Shown here: positions 6,717 to 14,550 of the stretch, in pieces
Layout: each line of letters starts with the position of its first letter
Position numbering within the stretch: the first letter of the stretch is position 1
NCBI GenBank assembly: GCA_002480935.1
Contig: DLDC01000055.1
Span: forward strand, 4,445-18,994
Source: Prevotella sp. UBA7782
Lineage (GTDB): Bacteria > Bacteroidota > Bacteroidia > Bacteroidales > Bacteroidaceae
Reading direction: 5' to 3'
Length of the DNA: 14,550 bases
Translations under genes and position numbers: made by a program
The notes under the pieces: generated by a model
The model's input: only the letters and a program-made list of their open reading frames with translations
Databases searched by the model: none
Told to the model about the DNA's origin: nothing

Positions 6717-6900
6717 TGGCGAATTCGGTAAATGCATTTAAAGTTTATCACTGCAGGGCGCGTCCCTTGTGGCCGTTAGCAAGTAAAGGAACCTATTCAA
6801 GATGCTTTTCTTATCCCAAACTCTAGTTTCAAGCCACCATTCACCCATGGTAAACATTGGCTGTGCCAAGCAAGATGAACGAAAGACGGAAAAGCAGGAA
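6717..6900. other. Gene-free stretch between the repeat block and the sus operon terminator
   Basis: No coding region, RNA gene or consensus promoter is seen here. The only notable element is a 12-bp perfect palindrome, TAAATGCATTTA (6729-6740), just right of the second 37-bp repeat. A 64-codon open frame on the plus strand (6802-6996) has no recognisable composition or start signal and runs into the operon terminator, so it is not called. Confidence 0.6.
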
Positions 6901-6906
6901 GCTATA

Positions 6907-6938
6907 AGAAAAAAGGGAAGCCCACTATCGGACTTCCC
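6907..6938 (-). terminator. Rho-independent terminator of the susCDEF-like operon
   Basis: Read on the minus strand, GGGAAG (complement of 6933-6938) pairs with CTTCCC (complement of 6915-6920). The stem extends inward by two more pairs after a C/A mismatch and is followed by TTTTTTCTT (complement of 6906-6914). It lies about 64 nt after the stop of the SusF-like gene and closes the operon. Confidence 0.85.
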
Positions 6939-7001
6939 TCAAGGAATGCTAAAATATGTAATCAGAATGACTGCAATTTACATATTATCTTCATGAGTTG
7001 C

Positions 7002-8480
7002 TTATTTCTTGATCAGCTCAGCATAAGGAGCCTTAGCAGCCTGATTCTCCAAATGCAGCACAATGTCGTAGGTGCCGCCCTTAACTGCTATGTTGCCACC
7101 GTTCTGGATGAGATTGCCGAGCGAGCCACCTAAGTTGACACCAGCCCAATTGGCATCCTCGTCCTTGAACTTAATTTCTCCGTCAACGAGCGTCACGTTG
7201 TTAACGCGCCATGTGCGGGCTTCAGCGTTATAGGTCATAGTCTTGCCTTCGTTCCAGTCGCCTACAGCACTACCTACCACATGCATAGCGGTGAAGGGTT
7301 TAAGCGTGTAAGTGTAAGGACTAGCTGAAAGGTCTACCGTAACAAAGTAGAAACCGTCGGTGCAAGCGATATCCTTAGAGCCACCATCATTAACAAGCTC
7401 ACCTTCTTTAGGATTGGCACTATTCAGTCCAAGATTGAGATTACCATTCCAATCAGAAAGATTTGAGCGGAACTTGAAGCCACTCTTCAGATAGAAAGCA
7501 CCGTAATACTTACCGTCGCTGTTCGGGCTGTACATAGCAAAGCCCTTGTCCCAACCGTTATTGTTACCTACCTCATAGATATAAGGATCGAATGCAAGCG
7601 GAGTAATCTTCACTGTGAAGTCGAGCATGTTGAGCTCAATGCGGATATACTTAGCTCCGGCAGAAGCAGGAACTTTGAACGAACCATCATCGGAGAGGTT
7701 AGCACGATAGTCTATTGCCTCTGCCGTACCATCATACTTGTTATTACCATTACCAGCCTTGACACCCAGCACATGGCTCCAATCATTAGAAGCTAAGGCC
7801 TTGAGCGCATTGGCGTCAGCTATAGCAAACCATGTATCAGCAAGCTCGCCGGTCTTTGCGTCTGTAGCTGCCTTAATGGTGATGGTGAACACAGGGTCAT
7901 CATATACATTCGTAGCACTATGTGAGAACTGCTGCGTCAGGGCGTCAGCCTCGTTCCAGCCTTTTGCACCGCCTAATACATAATAAGCCGGAGCAATGTC
8001 TGGAGCAACAGGTGTAACAACCACGTTCACGGTGCCGGCATCGATGAGGCAAGCCTCGCCGTCCTTGATGGCACTGGTATAAACATGTCCGGAGAAAGTG
8101 CGTGCCTCCGGCTTGCGACCGTAAACGCTCTCGATGAGCGACTGCAGGTCGGCCTTGGCAGTCTGTCCGGTAACAGAGGTATTGATGGTTGCAGGTGTGG
8201 CATTATCCACGCCTTCTGGTGTAAGCACGATGCGTCCTGCCGTTAGCTGATAGCCTGCGGGCAGCGTAGCGCTGCTCAACGAATAGGTGGCAACAGAGTC
8301 ACCCGTCACGTCAGCCAGGTTGATGGCGCTCACGCCCGTAGCCTTATAGCCCGGTATAGTGATGGCATCCTCCTGAGGATTAGACTGTGGAGAGGCCCAG
8401 TCTTCGTAATCATCGCCGCCGCAAGAACCCAGGAAGAGGGTTGAGAGGGCAAGCGTAATATATAAAGAAAGCTTTTTCAT
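7002..8480 (-). CDS. SusF/SusE-family outer-membrane lipoprotein with three carbohydrate-binding modules
   Basis: Predicted surface lipoprotein that binds glycan chains to help the SusC/SusD importer. The 492-residue protein opens with a lipoprotein signal ending in the lipobox LGSC (Cys20). The following GGDDYED is acidic, as in surface-exported Bacteroidetes lipoproteins. Residues 35-160 resemble the N-terminal Ig-like domain of this family. Three SusE/SusF-type modules follow: about 165-294 (starts YYVLGGAKGWNEAD), 300-395 (YEVGNNNGWDKGFAMY) and 398-490 (MHVVGSAVGDWNEGKTMTY). Each has the family's Gly-Trp or Asp-Trp-Asn entry motif; in the known proteins such aromatic residues contribute to starch binding. 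It is last in the operon, separated from the SusE-like gene by a 104-nt gap with a strong hairpin. An alpha-glucan ligand is likely but not proven. Confidence 0.87.
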   Translation of the reverse strand: MKKLSLYITLALSTLFLGSCGGDDYEDWASPQSNPQEDAITIPGYKATGVSAINLADVTGDSVATYSLSSATLPAGYQLTAGRIVLTPEGVDNATPATINTSVTGQTAKADLQSLIESVYGRKPEARTFSGHVYTSAIKDGEACLIDAGTVNVVVTPVAPDIAPAYYVLGGAKGWNEADALTQQFSHSATNVYDDPVFTITIKAATDAKTGELADTWFAIADANALKALASNDWSHVLGVKAGNGNNKYDGTAEAIDYRANLSDDGSFKVPASAGAKYIRIELNMLDFTVKITPLAFDPYIYEVGNNNGWDKGFAMYSPNSDGKYYGAFYLKSGFKFRSNLSDWNGNLNLGLNSANPKEGELVNDGGSKDIACTDGFYFVTVDLSASPYTYTLKPFTAMHVVGSAVGDWNEGKTMTYNAEARTWRVNNVTLVDGEIKFKDEDANWAGVNLGGSLGNLIQNGGNIAVKGGTYDIVLHLENQAAKAPYAELIKK

Positions 8481-8505
8481 AATTGTTTATTTTCTTTCTG
8501 CTTGC

Positions 8506-8552
8506 CCCGGCACACATGCTCTGAACAGAGCTTGAGAGCATGGTGCCGTGGG
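8506..8552 (-). promoter_or_regulatory. Strong intercistronic hairpin between the SusE-like and SusF-like genes
   Basis: The minus-strand transcript can form a stem of about 17 bp. ATGCTCT (complement of 8535-8541) pairs with AGAGCAT (complement of 8516-8522), extended by CGGCACC with GTGCCG and a CCC/GGG clamp, with one bulged base on each side and a 12-nt loop (8523-8534). After it comes GCAAGCAGAAAGAAAATAAAC, with no U-tract, so it is not a standard terminator. It lies within a 104-nt gap, whereas the other gene junctions of the operon are about 20 nt. It may stabilise the upstream message, act as a processing site, or lower SusF output. Confidence 0.68.
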
Positions 8553-8584
8553 AAAAGCATATTATTTAGATGATAGAATGACGA

Positions 8585-9769
8585 TTATTTAAGAGAGCCT
8601 GTATCGGTTGTGAAGTTCAGGTGAACCTTCTGGCCAGCCTTAGCACCCACACGGGTCTGGTCGCCGCCAGTGCCACGATAGCTTATCTTGTCGCCGTCGA
8701 GACCTACGATGAACTCCGACTTCCACCACTCGTAGCCAGGCACCTTAACGTACATACGCAGGTTGCTGTCGTCTGAGCCTGCCAAATCAGGAAGAACAGG
8801 TGATACGAACTCGCCGCTGGCATCAGCCGGTACGGTGAAGAGACCTGCGCCATTGAGCTCATCCCATGAGCCACCTACAGCAGCACCTATGAGATATACA
8901 TTCGGTTTGTTGAAGGTTACGGTGTAATCGATGTTACGTCCGTTGACCTTAGCGGTAACAATCATGAGGTACCAGCCCGGAGTAGAAGAAGCAATGTTGC
9001 CATCGCTACTTGCCTGAATGGTGCTTGCGTTGTCGCTTGCTTCATCAATCTTGATGCCATCAAAGCCTACCTGATTGTTATCCCATTTCTGTGCTGTGTT
9101 AAACTTCACGCCACTCTCATCGATGTAAACCATGTGCCAGAACATAGCCGTGGTATTGCCTGCATCGCGAGAGCCGTAAACTTCGGTCATGGTTACGCTC
9201 TTGTTCCAATCCCAACCGCAGAAGTTACCAATGAGATAAAGTGTGCTCGGAGCGGTCAAAGCAGGCAGAGAGTAGTTGAGGTAAACCTTGTTCAGGGCCA
9301 CAACGTTAGAAGTGATGGTTGTGCCGTGCACAGAGTCGGCCGGCGATTCAGCATACATGGTGGCCTTAGCACGGAAGTAAACCGGAATGGTCATAGGGAA
9401 GTCGGTGTCCTTCTTGCCCAGGTCGCACTCCATATTGGTCAGTGTCACTGCCAGGTCCTCAGCGTTGAGAGCCAACTTGGCAGACGTAAACTCTTGCGCA
9501 AGTGTTGTGGCGTTGCTCATGTCAGGGTTGAGTGACACCTCTACGGTGTACACGGTGTGAGCCGGGAAGCCATAGTCTGGCTGGCTGCAAGTGAGGTTCA
9601 CTGTCTTGGAATGAGCCAAATCGATGGTGCTGTTAGTTGTAGCCGGTGTGTTCAGAACGAACGTCGTGGGCGTCTGCAAGGTGGGATTGTTGTCCAGGTC
9701 GCTATCACAAGCGCCGAAGAGCAAGCCACCGCAAAGCAACAGCAAAGTTGACTTTATGATATTTTTCAT
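8585..9769 (-). CDS. SusE-family outer-membrane lipoprotein
   Basis: Predicted glycan-binding surface lipoprotein of the Sus complex. From the ATG at 9769 it has 394 residues and starts MKNIIKSTLLLLCGGLLFGA before Cys21 (lipobox FGAC), then DSDLDN, acidic as expected for surface export. An ATG 12 nt upstream (9781) adds MRTT. I prefer 9769 because the signal peptide then begins like that of the SusD neighbour (MKNFIK) and the gap to it (20 nt) matches the susC-susD gap (21 nt). Residues about 30-165 match the SusE N-terminal domain (FVLNTPA, SQPDYGFPAHTVYTVEVSL). Two binding modules follow: about 175-288 (LYLIGNFCGWDWNKSVTM) and 289-394 (VYLIGAAVGGSWDELNGAGL). Several tryptophans in the modules (Trp186, Trp188, Trp302, Trp348, Trp349) could stack on sugars. 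Ligand probably alpha-glucan, by module type. Confidence 0.88.
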   Translation of the reverse strand: MKNIIKSTLLLLCGGLLFGACDSDLDNNPTLQTPTTFVLNTPATTNSTIDLAHSKTVNLTCSQPDYGFPAHTVYTVEVSLNPDMSNATTLAQEFTSAKLALNAEDLAVTLTNMECDLGKKDTDFPMTIPVYFRAKATMYAESPADSVHGTTITSNVVALNKVYLNYSLPALTAPSTLYLIGNFCGWDWNKSVTMTEVYGSRDAGNTTAMFWHMVYIDESGVKFNTAQKWDNNQVGFDGIKIDEASDNASTIQASSDGNIASSTPGWYLMIVTAKVNGRNIDYTVTFNKPNVYLIGAAVGGSWDELNGAGLFTVPADASGEFVSPVLPDLAGSDDSNLRMYVKVPGYEWWKSEFIVGLDGDKISYRGTGGDQTRVGAKAGQKVHLNFTTDTGSLK

Positions 9770-9789
9770 TGTCGTTCTCATTTAATAAA

Positions 9790-11466
9790 TTAATAACCAG
9801 GGTTCTGTTTCAAGTTGCCGTTAGCAACAATATCTGTTGTTGGGATGGCGAAGATGTTTCTTGTAGCAGCGAAAGACTTGCCGTTCTTTGTTCCGCCTTT
9901 CCATGTCCAGTTATAAGAGTTGTTGCCTCCGAAGCGGCCGAAACGCACCAGTGTGGGGCGACGGAGAAGCTCGCTGTAGAACTCACGGTCCCACTCGTCG
10001 CAGATATAATCGAGCGTATAGTTGCCGCTTGCCTTTGTAGAAGCGTGTGCACGGGCGCGCAGCGCGTTGATGGCTGCTGTACCCACAGCCGTTGTGGTGC
10101 CGCCATTCAGGCGTGCGTCGGCCTCTGCCTCGATGAGGTAAGCCTCAGCCAAACGGAAGAGGAAGTAGTCGGTGTCAGGGAACTTGGCGCTGTGAGCCTT
10201 GCCTCCGTCAGAATACCAGTTGTTGAACTTGCATACAGCAAAACCGTTGGTGAAGGTACCCACCTTTTCAACATCCAGCGTACGCTTAGAATCCTTGTCA
10301 ACCTCAGTGCCCTTCAGCTTGCCGGGGCCTCCGTCAAAGAGGGCACGGTCGTCGCCGGCCGACACATACATGTTATGCACAGTGGCATTGGGTGCGTCGC
10401 CCAAGGGGAAGAACTTCTTCACCAAATCGGGCAGTGCACGGTTGCCGGCCCAACCCTCAGACGTGTTGTTTGTGAAGGTGGTGTCGTTGCCAACAATGTC
10501 ATACATCACGTTTGCATCCTGCTCTGATGCCATCATGAACAGCGAAGTACCGTAAGATGTGGTGGTGATGCCGTCCTGAGGCAGTGAGAGCAGCGACTCT
10601 TCAGATGCTCCGCTCTGGCCGTTGTTGCCCATGAAGAGTTCCTGATAAGGAGTCCAAGTAGCAGAGAGTGAAGTGGTGTGCAGTTTGTAAGGCGACTTGA
10701 GCACCTCTTTAGCATAATAGAGGGCAGAGTCGTTACGTGCTGTTCCGGTGTAAACTTCAGAGTTAAGATAAAGGCGTGCAAGCAACAGCTGGTCTGTGTA
10801 CTTGTTGGCACGGCCGTAGCCATTCTCTTTCTCCTTAGGCAATGTGGTAGGTACAGAGAGTGTGTTCTCTACAGAACGCAGCTCGTTAACCACCCACTTG
10901 AAGAGGTCCTTGCGTGAAATCTGCGATGGCTTGGTAGCAGAGATGGCCGTTGTGAAAGGCACATTGCCGAAGCAGTCCATCAGCACGGAATAATAGTAAG
11001 CGCGCAGGAAGCGAGCCTCAGCTGTCTTCTCTGCATCCTCACCGCCATACTCATTGATGTACTGGTTGCAGAAGTCAACGCCCGTGTAGCAACGGTAGTA
11101 GAGACCACGCAGCATGGGGTTCGACGCGTCGAAGGTGTCGTAGTTGAAGTGTTCTATACCGGCATCACCCCAAGAGCATACGAAGTTGTCGGTGGTGAGC
11201 TCATTGGCATTCCACAACTGGCGTATGAAACCAGACGTACCACCGTCGATTCCGTCTACGTCTTTATCGTCGTCATCAGGACCTTTTTGGTTGGCCAAGG
11301 CCATGTTGGCATAGCACTTGTTCAGCAAATTATCAGCAATTTCCGTGCTCCCGTTCTTCTGGTTCGGGTCGATAGGAGTCACGTCCAAGTCGCCGGCGCA
11401 TGATGAGAGGCCCATCGATGCGAGGACTAATGCTGAAGGAATGATATATTTAATGAAATTTTTCAT
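9790..11466 (-). CDS. SusD/RagB-family nutrient-binding outer-membrane lipoprotein
   Basis: SusD-like proteins sit as a lid on the SusC barrel and bind oligosaccharides for import. The 558-residue length is normal. The lipoprotein signal ends in LSSC (Cys23), followed by AGDLDV. Family hallmarks: LLNKCYANMALA (47-58); an Asp-rich loop GPDDDDKDVDGIDGGTSGF (62-80); WNANELTTDNFVCSWGDAGI (85-104); RGLYYRCYTGVDFCNQYI (120-137); EARFLRAYYYSVLMDCFGNV (150-169), the TPR-like core; and near the C-terminus the helix FRLAEAYLIEAEADARLNGG, typical of SusD. The first residues after the lipid anchor extend toward SusC in known structures. It starts 21 nt after the susC stop and ends 20 nt before the SusE-like gene, so it is firmly in the operon. 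If the upstream SusC is really broken, this protein has no cognate transporter in the window. Confidence 0.95.
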   Translation of the reverse strand: MKNFIKYIIPSALVLASMGLSSCAGDLDVTPIDPNQKNGSTEIADNLLNKCYANMALANQKGPDDDDKDVDGIDGGTSGFIRQLWNANELTTDNFVCSWGDAGIEHFNYDTFDASNPMLRGLYYRCYTGVDFCNQYINEYGGEDAEKTAEARFLRAYYYSVLMDCFGNVPFTTAISATKPSQISRKDLFKWVVNELRSVENTLSVPTTLPKEKENGYGRANKYTDQLLLARLYLNSEVYTGTARNDSALYYAKEVLKSPYKLHTTSLSATWTPYQELFMGNNGQSGASEESLLSLPQDGITTTSYGTSLFMMASEQDANVMYDIVGNDTTFTNNTSEGWAGNRALPDLVKKFFPLGDAPNATVHNMYVSAGDDRALFDGGPGKLKGTEVDKDSKRTLDVEKVGTFTNGFAVCKFNNWYSDGGKAHSAKFPDTDYFLFRLAEAYLIEAEADARLNGGTTTAVGTAAINALRARAHASTKASGNYTLDYICDEWDREFYSELLRRPTLVRFGRFGGNNSYNWTWKGGTKNGKSFAATRNIFAIPTTDIVANGNLKQNPGY

Positions 11467-11487
11467 TGCTTTTTCTGTTTGAAAGGT

Positions 11488-12369
11488 TTAGAAATTCAGG
11501 CTCAGACCTACGATGAATGAGATAGGACGTGGGTAAGCGTTGCTGTCTATACCGCCGTAAACCTCTGGGTCAACGCCATCATAATTGGTGATGGTGAACA
11601 CGTTGTTCACAGTGCCGTAAACACGTCCGCCAATGCCCTTGTAGCTGCCGCATCTGAACAGATTGTTGAAGGTATAGCCCAGAGTGATGTTGTCGCACTT
11701 CAAGAACGAAGCATTCTGTACAAAGCGGTCGGAGAGCACAGTGGTCTCAGCGCTGGATTGCCAGTTGTCGTTGATAGAAGAAATGAGGCGGTTGGTGAGA
11801 TACTTGCCGTTGGTAAAGATGGAGTTTTCCTTGTTGCAGTTGGCCATTCCGGCTGCCAAGTCGTTGTAAACATAGTTTCCAAGACTTGAGCGCAGCGTGA
11901 AGCCGAAGTCCCAGTTCTTGTATTCAAGGCGTGAAGAGAGGCCCATGGTTACAGGAGCTGCGGGGCTGTGATAGAAATACTTGTCGGCCTCTGAGATGGT
12001 GCCGTCGCCGTTTCTGTCTACAACAACGCCCTCAAGAGCCTTGCCGTTCTTGTCGTAAACCTGCTGATAAACATAGAAGCTGCTTGCCGCATGGCCCACA
12101 GCATGAGCCTGACAGGTAAGACCGGTGCCTGAAGAGATGCCTCCGGTGGTTACGTAGTAGCCTGTGTTGTCGCCGTCGGTGAGCTTCGTAATCTTGTTAT
12201 AGTTATAAGTGAAGTTATAATCCAAGGTCCAGTTCCAGTCCTTAGTCTGTACAGCCACCCACTTGATGGCAGCCTCAAAACCGGTGTTGCTCATGTCACC
12301 GATGTTGGATGTCACCTGGTTGCGGAAGTTAGCTCCAGCCGGAACAGAAACGGTTGCAAGTGGGAAACT
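11488..12369 (-). pseudogene. SusC-like TonB-dependent receptor, C-terminal part beyond an in-frame stop
   Basis: These 293 codons continue in the same frame as the N-terminal part after the TAA at 12370-12372. They open SFPLATVSVPAGANFRNQV, then TSNIGDMSNTGFEAAIKW, the usual SusC sequence at this place in the barrel, and end in LSLNF, the aromatic-ended last strand typical of outer-membrane barrels. The two parts plus the stop codon make 1020 positions, a normal SusC length, so nothing is missing except the read-through of one codon. A GTG at 12313-12315 could formally start a 275-residue frame, but that protein would have no signal peptide and only part of a barrel, so independent function is very unlikely. 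susD follows after 21 nt. Confidence 0.8.
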
Positions 12370-12372
12370 TTA
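12370..12372 (-). other. In-frame TAA stop inside susC-like gene
   Basis: On the minus strand the codons read TAT CGT AAC TAA AGT TTC CCA CTT GCA. The stop is the only break in 1020 sense positions. Both flanks align to SusC without change of frame or length. The segment AACTAAAG reads Thr-Lys (ACT AAA) if shifted, which fits the usual R-K-T-x-D-L-L of SusC proteins better than the actual N-stop-S-F-P, so two nearby compensating indels are an alternative to a point change. Confidence 0.85.
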
Positions 12373-14550
12373 GTTACGATAGTACCAGTCCAAGCTACCG
12401 CTCAGTCTGCGGTTAAGCACAGCCCAGTCGAGACCTGCGTTATAGGTTGTGGTGGTTTCCCAAGTAAGGTCCTTGTTGTAAGCGTTAGGACGAGCGAGGT
12501 TACCGTTGCCTACTACATAATAGTAAGAACCGGCACCAGAGTTCATGGTGTAGTTGGTGATATAGCCATAGTCGCCAATGCCTTCCTGCTGACCTGTCTG
12601 ACCCCAACCCAAGCGAAGCTTCAGGTCGGTGAGCCAATTCATGTCCTTGAAGATCTTCTCATCCTTCATCTTCCACATGAAGGCGGTTGATGGGAAGTAG
12701 CCCCAGTGATCCTTGAAGCGTGACGAACCGTCGGCACGGAACGTAGCGGTGAGATAGTAGCGGCCCATCATGTTCCAGTTGGCACGGCCGAAGTAAGACA
12801 CCAGATAGTTCTCTGTCTTGTAGTGATAGTCGTCTTTCACGCCGTCGCCGTCATAGTCTACGCCGGTATCAGTGTGTATCTGGCTCTTTGTTCCGTTCCA
12901 CGCATCCTCATAAGTAAGGTAGCGTTTGTACTCGTTTCTCCAGAAATGCGACTCCTCTGCACCTGCCATGATGTCGAAGTGGTTCTCCAGGCGGTCGTTG
13001 AAGTCGTGTGTGTACATGGCGTAAACACTGCCCTGATAGTCGCGCTTGGTGATGCGGTCGAAGCCGAAGTTGCCATAATAGATGGCCTCTGGGCTGGCCG
13101 GGTCGATGTCTGTGGTCTGGTTACCTTGCGAGATGTCGATACCGCCTGATGCATGCAAGTGCAAATCCTCTAAGCCATGCACCTTATAGTCTACGTCGCC
13201 GCTGAGCAACAGGTCGCGGCTGATGGCCCGGTCGTTCTTCAGCTCAAGCAGAGCGACAGGGTTCTTGGTAGCCAATGAATAATAGGTGTTGGGCCAAGCC
13301 GGGTTTTTGAGGGCTGTACCTGAGTCGCGCCACTCAAAGTAGTTACCAAAGTTGGCGGCATCAGATGATGTATAGTCGCGCACGCTCTGCGTCGGGTCCA
13401 TCCACACGGCTGCGCTCACTGCGCTTGTGTTGGCATAGCGGCTCTTGGCCCACATGCCCTTTACGTTGACATTTATCTTCAGGTGGTCGTCTAAGAGAGT
13501 CGGGCTCAAGCTCAGAGATCCTGTGTAACGCTCAAAGTCAGAGGTCTTCAAGATACCTTGCTGGTTGGTATATCCTGCGCTTACGCGGTAAGGCAGCACC
13601 TTGCCTAATGTTCCGCTCACCGTGAGGGCGTGGTCATGGCTGAATGCCGTGCGATAGATTTCGTCCTGCCAGTCGGTGTTGGCGGTGCCCAGCATAGAGT
13701 AAGCCTGGCTGTCTTCGCCGTAGAGGTCCTTGATAAGTGAGCGGTACTGGTCGCCGTCCATCACATCGAGGGTCTTGCGCTTCATGCTGACCGTGGCACT
13801 TCCGTTATACGAAATCTTTGTGCCTCCGTGGCCCTTCTTTGTGGTGATGATGATGACACCGTTAGAACCACGCGAACCATAGATGGCCGTAGCCGACGCA
13901 TCCTTGAGCACAGTGAAGCTCTCAATGTCTTGCGGGTTGACCATAGACAATGGGTTGGCCAAGCCTTTCACACCATTATTATCCATAGCCACACCGTCAA
14001 TGACAACCAACGGGTCGTTGCTGGCGTTGAGTGACGCACCTCCACGAATACGTATGGTAGCACCTGCACCCGGCGTACCACCGGCGTTGGTGACATTCAC
14101 ACCGGCCACCTTGCCCTGAATCATGTCTTGTGCGTTCACCACAAGACCCTTGTTCTTGCTGTCAGGGGTAAGAGCTGTTACCGAACCGGTGAGGTCTGTT
14201 TTCTTAGCCACACCATAACCGATGACAACCACCTCGTTAAGAGATTTCTCATCAGCCTTGAGGGTGACGGCCATGTCTGCCGCTGCCTTGAGGGTTTGCG
14301 GCTGCATACCTAAGTAAGTGATGGTGATTTCCGTTCCCGGAGCCACGTTGGCTGTGAAGTTTCCATCAAGGTCAGTAATGCCAATGGCCTTACCGTTAGC
14401 CGTGATGGTAGCTCCCATGACGGGTTCGCCGGAAGCATCAAGCACATGTCCCTTTAGCGCACCGTTCTGCGCAAAGGCACTTGCCGTGAGCAGAAGACCT
14501 CCTGCTAAGGTCAACACTCGCATAGGCAATTTGATTTTTACCTGCTTCAT
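12370..14550 (-). CDS. SusC-like TonB-dependent outer-membrane receptor, N-terminal 726 residues (prematurely stopped)
   Basis: SusC proteins are TonB-dependent barrels that import oligosaccharides bound by SusD. The ATG is the last three bases of the window. A signal peptide (about 1-27, cut near AFA-QNG) is followed by a carboxypeptidase-D-like regulatory domain (about 30-112, GHVLDASGEPVMGATI, ITDLDGNFTANV), the SusC signature NEVVVIGYG (105-113), and the plug domain (about 115-240), with IRIRGGASLNASNDPLVVID (166-185) and VLKDASATAIYGSRGSNGVI (214-233). Barrel strands follow from about 245 (YFGRANW, FRADGSSRF, LRLGWGQTGQQ). The frame ends DWYYRN-TAA at codon 727, about 290 residues early, and the expected sequence resumes in the same frame at once. 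The product would lack several final strands and should not insert. Causes could be a true nonsense or paired indel, or an assembly error. Confidence 0.93.
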   Translation of the reverse strand: MKQVKIKLPMRVLTLAGGLLLTASAFAQNGALKGHVLDASGEPVMGATITANGKAIGITDLDGNFTANVAPGTEITITYLGMQPQTLKAAADMAVTLKADEKSLNEVVVIGYGVAKKTDLTGSVTALTPDSKNKGLVVNAQDMIQGKVAGVNVTNAGGTPGAGATIRIRGGASLNASNDPLVVIDGVAMDNNGVKGLANPLSMVNPQDIESFTVLKDASATAIYGSRGSNGVIIITTKKGHGGTKISYNGSATVSMKRKTLDVMDGDQYRSLIKDLYGEDSQAYSMLGTANTDWQDEIYRTAFSHDHALTVSGTLGKVLPYRVSAGYTNQQGILKTSDFERYTGSLSLSPTLLDDHLKINVNVKGMWAKSRYANTSAVSAAVWMDPTQSVRDYTSSDAANFGNYFEWRDSGTALKNPAWPNTYYSLATKNPVALLELKNDRAISRDLLLSGDVDYKVHGLEDLHLHASGGIDISQGNQTTDIDPASPEAIYYGNFGFDRITKRDYQGSVYAMYTHDFNDRLENHFDIMAGAEESHFWRNEYKRYLTYEDAWNGTKSQIHTDTGVDYDGDGVKDDYHYKTENYLVSYFGRANWNMMGRYYLTATFRADGSSRFKDHWGYFPSTAFMWKMKDEKIFKDMNWLTDLKLRLGWGQTGQQEGIGDYGYITNYTMNSGAGSYYYVVGNGNLARPNAYNKDLTWETTTTYNAGLDWAVLNRRLSGSLDWYYRN

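Noticed and set aside
6455..6751. 98-codon minus-strand open frame with an internal repeated peptide (QLLMQSLFTI)
   Set aside because: The peptide repeat only reflects the 37-bp DNA repeat; the frame has no recognisable domain, overlaps another open frame (6444-6659) of the same kind and has no start signal.
9769..10527. 252-codon plus-strand open frame opposite susD
   Set aside because: Antisense to a clear SusD gene; Cys/Val-rich composition without domain features.
11488..12315. Independent 275-residue gene starting at GTG 12315
   Set aside because: It is the in-frame continuation of the SusC barrel, with homology extending 19 codons upstream of the GTG and no signal peptide.

Overview
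The window looks like chromosomal DNA from a Bacteroidales bacterium, most likely of the Prevotella/Segatella group. Three things support this: a SusC/SusD/SusE/SusF-type outer-membrane glycan-uptake operon, Bacteroidetes-type promoters (TTTG ... TAnnTTTG) rather than -35/-10 boxes, and lipoprotein signals followed by acidic residues. No search could be run, so the species is an inference.

Layout from left to right. (1) Positions 26-2824, plus strand: ispD (isoprenoid precursor synthesis) and recG (replication-fork and recombination helicase), 3 nt apart and probably co-transcribed. (2) Positions 2966-3925, plus strand: a single exported M23/LytM peptidase gene with its own candidate promoter, a roughly 100-nt leader and a very clear intrinsic terminator. 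(3) Positions 4012-6065, minus strand: two glycosyltransferases (GT4-type, then GT2-type) joined by an ATGA overlap, read from a well-formed promoter at 6084-6115. (4) Positions 6066-7001: a 936-nt stretch with no credible protein gene but much structure. It holds a divergent promoter pair around two palindromes, a candidate stand-alone small RNA (about 6242-6440) with a consensus promoter and a terminator, an imperfect tandem and inverted repeat block (6484-6716), and a minus-strand terminator for the operon to the right. (5) Positions 7002-14550, minus strand: the susC-susD-susE-susF-like operon, transcribed leftward and ending at the terminator near 6907-6938. The SusC start codon is the last three bases of the window, so the operon promoter, any regulator and any glycoside hydrolases lie outside it.

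In the operon, SusC (TonB-dependent barrel) and SusD (lid lipoprotein) should form the importer, while the SusE-like and SusF-like lipoproteins would display beta-sandwich carbohydrate-binding modules on the cell surface. The SusE/SusF module type suggests an alpha-glucan (starch-like) substrate, but this is an inference.

The points most worth a second look are: an in-frame TAA at 12370-12372 that splits an otherwise full-length SusC; the candidate small RNA at 6242-6440; the two-unit repeat block beside it, with a 37-bp core repeated identically; a strong 17-bp hairpin without a U-tract between the SusE-like and SusF-like genes; and the palindromes between the divergent promoters. No wholly new multi-gene system is visible; the new signals are in the non-coding DNA and in the broken SusC.
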